Source: Streptomyces ardesiacus (GTDB lineage: Bacteria > Actinomycetota > Actinomycetes > Streptomycetales > Streptomycetaceae). Taken from it: a stretch of DNA of 64,000 nucleotides. Shown here in pieces: positions 8,742 through 15,753 of the stretch. The DNA is taken from contig NZ_BEWC01000008.1 of assembly GCF_003112575.1 (NCBI RefSeq), positions 558,001-622,000 of the forward strand. The letters are read 5' to 3'. The stretch's first letter is position 1. Every line of letters starts with the position of its first letter. The notes beneath the pieces are model-generated. The model was given only the letters and a program-made list of their open reading frames with translations, did not search any database and was not told where the DNA came from. Both the position numbers and the translations under genes were made by a program.

Positions 8742-9197
8742 ATGACCGAGTACCTGGACGGGGCAGTGATACCGACCGGTTTCGACGTACCCGTTGAACC
8801 GCTGAGGCGGGCGGCACACTACTCCGGCGAGCCGGGATGCATAGCGCAGGCGCGGTCCTTCGCCTCGCTCTTCCTCGACCAGCTCAGGACCGAGTGGTGC
8901 GCCACGATCGGCCCGCGCTCCGACGGCGCCGTGCTCCTCGTGGTGAGCGAGCTGGTCACCAACGCCGACCGGCACAGCAGGGGGCCGTACATCCTGGAGC
9001 TGGAGGGCACGGGCACCTCGGTGGCGGTGACCGTCTACGACAGCAGCCAGGCGACGCCGGAGCGCTTCCCCCGGGACCCCGAGCGCGTCGGCCGGCACGG
9101 CCTGGAGATCGTGCACGCCCTGGTGGAGACGGTCGTCGTCGAACGCGTCCCCGTCGGCAAGCGGGTACGCGCCGTGGTGCCCCTCACCGAGGGATGA
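8742..9197 (+). CDS. ATP-binding protein, RsbW/anti-sigma kinase type (HATPase_c_2)
   Basis: A 151-residue GHKL ATPase of the RsbW/SpoIIAB type. The N-box is VVSELVTNADRHS; VYDSSQ and the RVGRHGLEIVHALVETVVVE region take the places of the G1/G2 boxes. Such proteins bind a sigma factor or an STAS antagonist and phosphorylate the latter. It sits end to end with the convergent SigL-like gene, and has its own SigB-type promoter, so it may act on that sigma factor or another of the family. The N-terminal 30 residues are an extension without motifs. Confidence 0.85.
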   Translation: MTEYLDGAVIPTGFDVPVEPLRRAAHYSGEPGCIAQARSFASLFLDQLRTEWCATIGPRSDGAVLLVVSELVTNADRHSRGPYILELEGTGTSVAVTVYDSSQATPERFPRDPERVGRHGLEIVHALVETVVVERVPVGKRVRAVVPLTEG

Positions 9198-9293
9198 CCG
9201 TGGTGCCCCTCGGAGGGGTGAAGGGCACCGTCGGCACCGCGGGACCCACCGTCGGCACCGGGGGACGCATCGTCGGCACCGCGAGACCGGAAC

Positions 9294-10180
9294 TCAGGCG
9301 CAGCCCAGCTCGCCCAGCATGCCCTCGCGCAGCCGGGCGATGATGCGCTTGATCAGCCGGGACACGTGCATCTGCGAGCAGCCCAGCTGTTCGCCGATCT
9401 CCGCCTGCGTGGCCTCCTCCACGAACCGCAGATGGATGATCCTGCGGTCGCGCTCGCTCAGCTCGGCCATCAGCGGGGCCAGCGAGTGGAAGTCCTCCAC
9501 GAGCCGCAGCCCGTCCTCCTCCACGCCGATGAAGTCGGCCAGGACCGATTCGCCGTTCTCGGGGCCCTCCCCGGTCAGCGCGGCGTCCAGGGAGGAGGAG
9601 TTGTAGCCGTTGGACGCGATCTGGGCCTCGACCACCTCGTCCTCGCCAATGTTCATGAGCGTGGCGAGTTCGGCGACGGTGGGCTCGCGGTCCAGCCGGG
9701 AGGACAGCTCCTCGCGCGCCCTGGCCAGCTCCACGCGCAGCTCCTGCAGTCGCCGCGGCACGTGCACGGCCAGGTGGTGTCACGGAAGAAGCGCTTGATC
9801 TCACCCACGATGTACGGCAGCGCGAAGGAGGTGAACTCGACCTCGCGGGACAGTTCGAAGCGGTCGATGGCCTTGATCAGGCCGATCATGCCGGTCTGGA
9901 CGATGTCCTCCATGTCGTTCCCGCGACCGCGGAAGCGGCCCGCGGCGAACCGCACGAGCGACATGTTCATCTCGATCAGCGTGTTGCGCGCGTACTGGTA
10001 CGCGTGCGTGCCCTCTTCGAGTTCCGTCAGGCGCTGGAAGAACTGGCGGGACAACTGCCGTGCGTCACGCGGCGCCACGGTGCGCGGGTCCACGACGTCC
10101 CGCGGTGATCCCTCACCGGTCCCGCTCCCGGCGGTCTCTTCGGCAACCTGCGCGTGCGGCAGGACCACGGCGGCTTCCAT
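9294..10180 (-). pseudogene. sigL: SigL-like SigB/SigF-family RNA polymerase sigma factor, frameshifted
   Basis: The frame from ATG 10180 encodes regions 1.2-2 of a SigB-family sigma factor (NTLIEMNMSLVRFAAGRFRG, DIVQTGMIGLIKAIDRFE, FTSFALPYIVGEIKRFFRD), then runs into nonsense. From about 9767 a second frame continues the same protein: VHVPRRLQELRVELARAREE, region 3, and region 4 with LSERDRRIIHLRF and the helix-turn-helix QAEIGEQLGCSQMHVSRLI. The junction needs one extra base: TGGCC where the family has TGGGCC (plus-strand bases 9769-9773). So a single G is missing. Either the gene is inactive or the base call is wrong. Position next to popR/clpP3/clpP4 fits sigL of S. coelicolor (from memory SCO7278). 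GGGAGAGG precedes the ATG, and a SigB-type promoter lies upstream. Confidence 0.85.
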
Positions 10181-10236
10181 TGCCTCTCCCACGAAAGTCA
10201 CGGTCGGACGTCTTCCTAGGCTATTCCCGCCGCCGG

Positions 10237-10261
10237 GTACCCGGGTCGCGGCGGTCCATGC
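10237..10261 (-). promoter_or_regulatory. SigB-type promoter upstream of the sigL-like gene, exact consensus match
   Basis: On the minus strand GCAT (plus 10258-10261), 15 bases, GGGTAC (plus 10237-10242) fits GNNT-N14-16-GGGTAC/T. The transcript would begin near 10229, about 50 bases before the ATG at 10180. This agrees with the reported cascade in which SigB drives sigL in S. coelicolor. Confidence 0.65.
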
Positions 10262-10358
10262 CTCCCGATTCCAGGTGGCCACGGATTTCCCTGAGGGCGG
10301 AACGCCGCACCCTTCCGGGAACCGACGGGAACCCTAGGCTGAGGAGGTGACCAGCCAC

Positions 10359-10790
10359 GTGCCGAACGAAGCCCGCGTCATCGCGCTGCGCCCGCAGGCC
10401 GCGCGCCCCGAAACCCGTCCCGCCGCGGCCCGGCCCGCGGCCCCGCCGGTCCCCCCGGACCGAAGGCCGCCCACCGTGCGCGAACCCCTGTGGCGCGATC
10501 TGGTCGGGGACGTCCTGCGGCGTGAACGCCTCGCCCAGGAGCGCACCCTGAAGGAGGTCGCGGAGGCCGCCCGGATTTCCATGCCCTACCTGTCGGAGGT
10601 GGAACGGGGACGCAAGGAGGCGTCCTCGGAGGTGCTGGCGGCCGCCGCCGGCGCCCTGGGACTGGGCCTCGCCGACCTGCTGACGCGCGCGCAGGGCGAA
10701 CTGGTCCGCCTCACCTCCCGGCACACCGGCGCCGGGCGCGGCACGTCCACCGCCGGAGGGCGGTTCGACGGGATGTGCCTGGCCGCCTGA
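10359..10790 (+). CDS. popR: XRE/ClgR-type regulator PopR of the clpP3-clpP4 operon
   Basis: About 143 residues with one Xre helix-turn-helix: LRRERLAQERTLKEVAEAAR and ISMPYLSEVERGRKEASSEV, the signature of ClgR/PopR regulators. The C-terminus is GMCLAA; a terminal Ala-Ala on PopR and ClgR is known to be the degron read by ClpP1P2, so the protein should be short-lived. It is known to activate clpP3-clpP4 when ClpP1 fails. It is convergent with clpP4 and about 1.4 kb from its operator. Start: GTG 10359 has AGGAGG 11 bases upstream; GTG 10347 touches that site but lies 7 bases after TAGGCT and could be a leaderless start. Confidence 0.8.
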   Translation: MPNEARVIALRPQAARPETRPAAARPAAPPVPPDRRPPTVREPLWRDLVGDVLRRERLAQERTLKEVAEAARISMPYLSEVERGRKEASSEVLAAAAGALGLGLADLLTRAQGELVRLTSRHTGAGRGTSTAGGRFDGMCLAA

Positions 10791-10808
10791 GGACGCGCGG
10801 ACGCGCGC

Positions 10809-10843
10809 GGGCCGGTGTCCCGCCAGGAGCGGAACACCGGCCC
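10809..10843. terminator. bidirectional hairpin between popR and clpP4
   Basis: A perfect 10-base-pair stem (10809-10818 with 10834-10843), extendable with a small bulge, lies in the 58-base gap between the convergent popR and clpP4 genes. It should end transcripts from both sides. Confidence 0.7.
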
Positions 10844-10848
10844 GGCCC

Positions 10849-11451
10849 TCACACCCGCGTCAGGCGCCGGGCGAGCACCTCGTCGGCCAGCCCGTAGGCC
10901 ACCGCCTCCTGGGCGGTGAACACCTTGTCGCGGTCCATGTCCGCGCGCAGCGTCGCCACGTCGTGGTGGGTGTGGCGGGCCAGCACCTCCTCCACCTGGG
11001 AGCGGATACGGACCATCTCCTTGGCCTGGAGCGCCAGGTCGGAGACCGTGCCCTGCCGTCCGCCGCTGGCCGGCTGCCCCAGCAGGACCCGCGCGTGCTC
11101 CAGCACGAACCGCCGCCCCGGGTCCCCGCCCGCCAGCAGAACGGCCGCCGTGGACGCCGCCTGCCCGACGCAGAACGTCGAGATCGGCGCCTGGACGAAG
11201 GTCATCGTGTCGTAGATCGCCATCAGCGACGTGAACGAGCCGCCGGGGGAGTTGATGTAGATCGCGATCTCGCTCTCCGGGGCCGACGACTCCAGGTGCA
11301 GGAGCTGCGCGATCACGACGTTGGCGACGCCGTCGTCGATCTCGGTCCCCAGGAAGATGATCCGCTCCGACAGCAGTCGGCTGAACACGTCGTAGGACCG
11401 CTCGCCCTGCGGGGTCCGCTCGACGACGTTCGGAATCGTGTAGCTCCCCAT
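10849..11451 (-). CDS. clpP4: ClpP-family subunit ClpP4, catalytic His replaced by Gly
   Basis: A 200-residue ClpP. S100 (VGQAAS) and D171 (LRADMD) of the triad are present, but the expected His in the R-V-M-I-H-Q-P motif is Gly: residues 121-127 read RVLLGQP, so G125 stands at the catalytic position. The subunit should be unable to hydrolyse peptide bonds by itself, like the ClpR subunits of cyanobacteria and plants, and may be a structural partner of ClpP3 in a mixed barrel. It is the second gene of the operon, one base after the clpP3 stop. Co-regulated through the PopR operator. Confidence 0.85.
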   Translation of the reverse strand: MGSYTIPNVVERTPQGERSYDVFSRLLSERIIFLGTEIDDGVANVVIAQLLHLESSAPESEIAIYINSPGGSFTSLMAIYDTMTFVQAPISTFCVGQAASTAAVLLAGGDPGRRFVLEHARVLLGQPASGGRQGTVSDLALQAKEMVRIRSQVEEVLARHTHHDVATLRADMDRDKVFTAQEAVAYGLADEVLARRLTRV

Positions 11452-11452
11452 G

Positions 11453-12106
11453 TCACAGCCCCATCCGTCGTCGGGTCGCGGCCGGGCGCACGTCCGCGAG
11501 GGATTGCACGACCTGGTCGACCATTCCGTACTCCCTGGCCTCCTCGGCCGTGAACCAGCGGTCGCGGTCGCCGTCCCGGGAGATGGTCTCCGGGCTCTGA
11601 CCGGTGTGCTCGGCGGTGATGCGCTCGATGGTCCGCTTGGTGAACTCCAGGTTGTCCGCCTGGATCTCGATGTCGGCGGTGGTGCCGCCGATGCCCGCCG
11701 ACGGCTGGTGCATCATGATCCGCGCGTTCGGCAGCGCGTAGCGCTTGCCCGCCGTGCCGACGCTCAGCAGGAACTGCCCCATGCTGGCGGCGAACCCCAT
11801 GGCGAGCGTCGAGACGTCGTTGGGGATCAGCCGCATGGTGTCGTAGATGGCGAGCCCCGCGTGCACGGAGCCGCCGGGGCTGTTGACGTACAGGCTGATG
11901 TCGGTGCGCGGGTCCTGCGCGGACAGGATCAGCAACTGCGCGCAGACCCGGTTCGCGGAGACCTCGTCGACCTGGGTGCCCAGCAGCACGATCCGCTGGT
12001 CGAGCAACTGCTCGGCGAGCCGGTCGTCGAACCGGGTCGCGGGGGTGTCGCCGTCCTCGGCCCTGGGCGGTGCGGCGGGGGCGGGACCTGCGATGAGTGG
12101 AGACAT
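11453..12106 (-). CDS. clpP3: ATP-dependent Clp protease proteolytic subunit ClpP3
   Basis: A 217-residue ClpP serine peptidase that assembles in rings and degrades proteins fed by ClpX/ClpC. All triad residues are in place: S108 in GFAASMGQF, H133 in MMHQP, D178 in SRDGD. The first 30 residues are a variable propeptide-like tail (AGPAPAAPPRAEDGDTPATR). ATG 12106 is preceded by AAGGAG with 5 bases between; a longer open frame upstream lacks a ribosome site. First gene of clpP3-clpP4, under the tandem PopR operator. In Streptomyces this second Clp protease is silent unless ClpP1 is lost. Confidence 0.92.
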   Translation of the reverse strand: MSPLIAGPAPAAPPRAEDGDTPATRFDDRLAEQLLDQRIVLLGTQVDEVSANRVCAQLLILSAQDPRTDISLYVNSPGGSVHAGLAIYDTMRLIPNDVSTLAMGFAASMGQFLLSVGTAGKRYALPNARIMMHQPSAGIGGTTADIEIQADNLEFTKRTIERITAEHTGQSPETISRDGDRDRWFTAEEAREYGMVDQVVQSLADVRPAATRRRMGL

Positions 12107-12228
12107 CGGCACTCCTTGTCGAGTCGTGGCGGGTGGTGAGGGGTGGTAGTGGTGGTGGCAGCGGTGCGCGGCCGAAGGCACCGCGGTCCCTCCACTCTCG
12201 GCCCGCCGCGGCCCCCGCCGGGTGTTTC

Positions 12229-12258
12229 TCTGCCCGCGGCAGATTCGCCACCGGCAGA
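12229..12258 (-). promoter_or_regulatory. tandem PopR operator upstream of clpP3
   Basis: TCTGCC-CGC-GGCAGA at 12229-12243 is a perfect copy of the reported PopR site TCTGCC-N3-GGCAGA. It is immediately followed by TTCGCC-ACC-GGCAGA (12244-12258), the same site with a degenerate left half, 15 bases on. Together they form the repeated operator described for clpP3-clpP4 activation, about 120 bases before the clpP3 ATG and 66 bases before the divergent glyoxalase-fold gene. Confidence 0.88.
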
Positions 12259-12323
12259 GCGATGAGTTCCGAGGCCCGCGCCGGTCGACAGAGGTGACCG
12301 TGTCGCACGCCCAGGAGGTAGTC

Positions 12324-12806
12324 ATGAGCACCGACGGATTCACCACGTGCCTGTGGTTCGACGGCGACGCGGAGGACGCCGCCCGCTTCTACGTCTCCGT
12401 CTTCGAGAACTCCGCCGTCGGCTCGGTCACCCGCTACCCCGAAGGGTCGTACCAGCCCGCCGGCACCGTGCTCACGGTCGAGTTCACGGCCAACGGCCAG
12501 AAGTTCGTGGGCCTCAACGGCGGCCCGCAGTTCAGGTTCAGCGAGGCGATCTCCTTCCAGATCCCCTGCCGGGACCAGGAGGAGGTCGACCACTACTGGT
12601 CGCGGCTCACCGAGGGCGGCGGTGAGGAAGGCCCCTGCGGCTGGCTCAAGGACCGGTTCGGAGTGTCCTGGCAGGTCGTCCCGCGCCGGCTCGAGGAGAT
12701 GTTCCGCGACCCCGACCCCGCCAAGGTGGCGCGCGCCAACAAGGCCATGATGTCGATGCGCAAGCTCGACATCGCCGCGCTGGAACGTGCGTACGCCGGT
12801 GAGTGA
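12324..12806 (+). CDS. VOC family protein, PhnB / 3-demethylubiquinone methyltransferase-like
   Basis: A 160-residue protein of the PhnB-type glyoxalase group (named 3-dmu-9_3-mt in databases, although not methyltransferases): CLWFDGDAEDAARFYVSVF, GSVTRYPEG, FVGLNGGPQFRFSEAISF and the YWSRLTEGG...CGWLKDRFGVSWQ block are diagnostic. Enzymatic role unknown. AGGAGG stands 6 bases before the ATG. It is divergent from clpP3 and its promoter region overlaps the PopR operator, so it could be affected by PopR. It is followed within 50 bases by a second glyoxalase-fold gene, probably co-transcribed. Confidence 0.85.
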   Translation: MSTDGFTTCLWFDGDAEDAARFYVSVFENSAVGSVTRYPEGSYQPAGTVLTVEFTANGQKFVGLNGGPQFRFSEAISFQIPCRDQEEVDHYWSRLTEGGGEEGPCGWLKDRFGVSWQVVPRRLEEMFRDPDPAKVARANKAMMSMRKLDIAALERAYAGE

Positions 12807-12853
12807 CCCACCCGCACCAGACCCACCCCACGTTCGCCAAGGAGGCGGCAACC

Positions 12854-13651
12854 ATGGCCGCAACACCCGAAGGGGCCCCTTGCTGGGCCGACGCGATGTT
12901 CACCGACGTCGAGGGAGCCAAGAGGTTCTACGGCGACGTCCTCGGCTGGACCTTCGGCGAGTCGTCGTCGGAGTACGGCAACTACACCGAGTGCTACTCC
13001 GACGGCAAGGCGGTGGCCGCCGTGGTTCCGCCCCCGCCCGGTCACGAGGACCGGTCGCAGTGGTGCCTCTACCTCGCCTCACCGGACGCGGAGGCGACCG
13101 CCGGCCGGATCCGCGAGGCCGGCGGCGAGCTGCTGCTGGAGCCGATGCGGATCGGCGACTACGGCACCATGTGCCTGGCCCGGGACCCGGGCGGCGTCGT
13201 CTTCGGCGTCTGGCAGGGCGGCAGGCACCAGGGCTTCGAGGCGACGGCCGTGCCCGGCGCGTACTGCTGGGCGGAGATCTTCACCCGAGAGCCCGCGAAG
13301 TCGGACGCCTTCTTCCCCGCGGTCTTCTCCTACCGGTCCCAGCAGATGCAGGACGACCGGATGGACTTCCGCGTCTACCGCCTCGGCGACGGCCCGGCCC
13401 TGGGCCGCATGGCCATGACGGAGGAGTTCCCGCCCGAGGTTCCGCCCTACATCAACGTCTACTTCGCCGTCGCCGACTGCGACGACGCCGTGGCCCGCGC
13501 CACGAAGCTCGGCGGCGTCGTGCGGTTCGGTCCGGTCACGACCCCGTTCGGCCGGTTCGCGGCGCTGAGCGACCCGCAGGGCGCCACCTTCTCGGTGATC
13601 GACACCACGACCACCGAGGGGCGGATGCCGGAGGTCGCGGACGTCTCCTGA
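12854..13651 (+). CDS. two-domain VOC (glyoxalase-fold) protein
   Basis: A 265-residue protein with two tandem VOC domains: residues 8-120 (CWADAMFTDVEGAKRFYGDV ... ARDPGGVVFGVWQ) and 135-260 (GAYCWAEIFTREPAKSDAFF ... LSDPQGATFSVID). This layout is common in actinobacterial hydroxylases/lyases of unknown substrate. AAGGAGG (12839-12845) is 8 bases before the ATG. It lies directly after the PhnB-like gene and before the RNase H gene. Confidence 0.85.
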   Translation: MAATPEGAPCWADAMFTDVEGAKRFYGDVLGWTFGESSSEYGNYTECYSDGKAVAAVVPPPPGHEDRSQWCLYLASPDAEATAGRIREAGGELLLEPMRIGDYGTMCLARDPGGVVFGVWQGGRHQGFEATAVPGAYCWAEIFTREPAKSDAFFPAVFSYRSQQMQDDRMDFRVYRLGDGPALGRMAMTEEFPPEVPPYINVYFAVADCDDAVARATKLGGVVRFGPVTTPFGRFAALSDPQGATFSVIDTTTTEGRMPEVADVS

Positions 13652-13694
13652 TCCAGGTCCGGACACCCCGGCGGGCCATGGCATGATCGAGCGC

Positions 13695-14384
13695 ATGCGT
13701 GAACGTGTAGTGGCCGCGTGCGACGGGGCTTCGAAGGGAAACCCGGGTCCGGCCGGCTGGGCCTGGGTGGTCGCCGACGCCTCGGAGAGCCCGGTCCGCT
13801 GGGAGGCCGGCCCGCTGGGCAGGGCCACCAACAACATCGCCGAGCTGACCGCGCTGGAGCGGCTGCTGGCGTCGACCGACCCCGACGTGCCGCTCGAGGT
13901 CCGGATGGACTCGCAGTACGCCATGAAGGCCGTCACCACCTGGCTGCCGGGCTGGAAGCGCAACGGCTGGAAGACGGCCGCCGGCAAGCCGGTCGCCAAC
14001 CGGGAGCTGGTCGTGCGCATCGACGAGCTGCTCGACGGCCGCTCGGTCGAGTTCCGCTACGTGCCCGCCCACCAGGTGGACGGCGACAAGCTCAACGACT
14101 TCGCCGACCGCGCCGCCAGCCAGGCGGCCGTCGTCCAGGAAGCCGCGGGCAGCGGTCTCGGCTCGCCCGAGCCGCCGCCCGCCCCGGACGTCCCGGCGGC
14201 CCGCAAGGCGCCGCGCCGCGGTGCGGGCACGGCCCGCAAGGGCGGCGGCTCCTCGTCCCGCACCCTCAAGGCGAAGTTCCCCGGACGCTGCCTGTGCGGC
14301 CGCTCGTACGCGGCCGGTGAGCCCATCGCCAGGAACGACCGGGGCTGGGGCCACCCGGAGTGCCGCACGGCGGCCGCCGGGTAA
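13695..14384 (+). CDS. RNase HI-type ribonuclease with C-terminal zinc-ribbon-like domain
   Basis: About 229 residues. Residues 1-145 are an RNase HI domain that cleaves RNA in RNA:DNA hybrids; its acidic residues are D10 (CDGASKGNPGPAG), E50 (NNIAELTALE), D72 (MDSQYA) and D138 (NDFADRAA), with H126 in the PAHQVDG loop. A basic, Ala/Pro-rich linker leads to a small C-terminal module with CLCG and HPEC (about 195-226) that could bind one zinc, a feature of actinobacterial RNase H proteins. An upstream in-frame ATG at 13683 is possible, but CATGAT at 13682-13687 is a -10-like element 7 bases before ATG 13695, suggesting a leaderless start. From memory it corresponds to SCO7284. Confidence 0.87.
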   Translation: MRERVVAACDGASKGNPGPAGWAWVVADASESPVRWEAGPLGRATNNIAELTALERLLASTDPDVPLEVRMDSQYAMKAVTTWLPGWKRNGWKTAAGKPVANRELVVRIDELLDGRSVEFRYVPAHQVDGDKLNDFADRAASQAAVVQEAAGSGLGSPEPPPAPDVPAARKAPRRGAGTARKGGGSSSRTLKAKFPGRCLCGRSYAAGEPIARNDRGWGHPECRTAAAG

Positions 14385-14481
14385 TCCGCGCCGGCCACGG
14401 CCGCGTGGCGGCGGCGCGGCACCCTCACCTTGTTACTCTGCGGTCTCGAACGACCACCATGAGTGCGTGTCAGGGGTGTGT

Positions 14482-15741
14482 GTGAAGGTCGCCTGCGTCG
14501 GCGGTGGGCCCGCCGGACTGTATCTGTCGATCCTGCTGAAGCGGCAGGACCCCGCCCACGACGTCACCGTGTACGAACGCGACCCCGAGGGCTCCACCTA
14601 CGGCTGGGGCGTCACCTACTGGCGCGGACTGCTCGACCGGCTCCAGGAACACGACCCGGAGTCGGCCCGCGCCGTCGAGGAGCACTCCGTGCGCTGGCGG
14701 GACGGCGTCGCCCACGTCGGCGACCTGGCCACCCGGCACCACGGCGACGAGGGCTTCGGCATCGGCCGCCACCGCCTCCTCGCGATCCTCGCCGCCCGCG
14801 CCCGCGACCTCGGCGTACGCCTGGAGTTCGAGCACCCGGTGACCGGCGCCAACCCGCCCGCCGCCGACCTCGTCGTGGCGGCCGACGGCGCCGGCAGCGC
14901 CCTGCGCGGCCACCATGCCGAGCACTTCGGCACCGAGATCACCGGCGGCCGCAACCGCTACGTGTGGCTCGGCACCCCGAAGGTCTTCGACGCCTTCACC
15001 TTCGCCTTCGTCGAGACCGGCCACGGCTGGATCTGGGTGTACGGCTACGGCTACGGCCCCGAGGGCAGCACCTGCGTCGTCGAGTGCGCGCCCGAGACCT
15101 GGACCGGTCTCGGCCTGGACCGGGCCGACGAGGCCGAGGGGCTGGTCCTGCTGGAGAAGCTCTTCGCCGACGTGCTGGACGGACACCCGCTCACCGCGCG
15201 GTCCTCCGGCCGGGCCGGCACCGCCTGGCCCGTCTTCCGCACCCTCACCAACCGCACCTGGTCCCGCGGCAACCTCGTCCTGCTCGGCGACGCCGCCCAC
15301 ACCACGCACTACTCCATCGGCGCCGGCACCACACTCGCCCTGGAGGACGCCATGGCGCTGGCCACGGCGCTGCACGGGCCGGGCGGCCGCGCGGACGCCC
15401 TCGCCCGCTACGAACGCGAACGCCGGGCGGCCCTGCTCCCGGTGCAGAGCGCGGCCCGGCTCAGCGCCCAGTGGTACGAGAACCTGCCCCGCTACATCCA
15501 CCTGCCTCCCCAGCAGATGTTCGCCCTGCTCGGCCAGCGCCACTCGCCGCTGCTGCCCCACCTGCCGCCGCGCCTGTACTACCGGATCGACCGGGCGGCC
15601 GGCCGGCTGGAGACGCTGCGCCGGCTCAAGCGCCGGCTGGGACCCGTGATCGCGCGCACGGTGCAGGCACGCCGGCTCGCCACCGGCGGGGGACCGGTCC
15701 CCCCGGGGCGTCCCGACGCGGTGCCCGCGCACCGCGGATGA
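14482..15741 (+). CDS. FAD-dependent monooxygenase, salicylyl/anthraniloyl-CoA hydroxylase-like
   Basis: A 419-residue group A flavin monooxygenase. It has the N-terminal FAD motif VACVGGGPAGLYLSILLKRQ, the YGWGVTYW segment typical of salicylyl-CoA 5-hydroxylase and anthraniloyl-CoA monooxygenases, a DG motif (VVAADGAGSAL), and the second FAD motif with LVLLGDAAHTTHYSIGAG. It lacks the C-terminal old-yellow-enzyme half of anthraniloyl-CoA reductase fusions, so only hydroxylation is expected. GTG 14482 is chosen because AGGGG lies 5 bases upstream and the Rossmann motif begins at once. The true substrate is unknown; the aldo/keto reductase gene follows 12 bases later. Confidence 0.85.
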   Translation: MKVACVGGGPAGLYLSILLKRQDPAHDVTVYERDPEGSTYGWGVTYWRGLLDRLQEHDPESARAVEEHSVRWRDGVAHVGDLATRHHGDEGFGIGRHRLLAILAARARDLGVRLEFEHPVTGANPPAADLVVAADGAGSALRGHHAEHFGTEITGGRNRYVWLGTPKVFDAFTFAFVETGHGWIWVYGYGYGPEGSTCVVECAPETWTGLGLDRADEAEGLVLLEKLFADVLDGHPLTARSSGRAGTAWPVFRTLTNRTWSRGNLVLLGDAAHTTHYSIGAGTTLALEDAMALATALHGPGGRADALARYERERRAALLPVQSAARLSAQWYENLPRYIHLPPQQMFALLGQRHSPLLPHLPPRLYYRIDRAAGRLETLRRLKRRLGPVIARTVQARRLATGGGPVPPGRPDAVPAHRG

Positions 15742-15753
15742 CAGACTGACGCC

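Noticed and set aside
9760..9780. Programmed ribosomal frameshifting in the sigL-like gene
   Set aside because: There is no slippery heptamer or downstream pseudoknot pattern, and SigB-family sigma factors are normally single-frame; deletion or base-calling error is simpler.
10235..10240. The plus-strand GGGTAC of the GGGTACCC palindrome as a popR promoter
   Set aside because: On the plus strand no -35-like GNNT at 14-16 bases exists; only the minus-strand reading fits the consensus.
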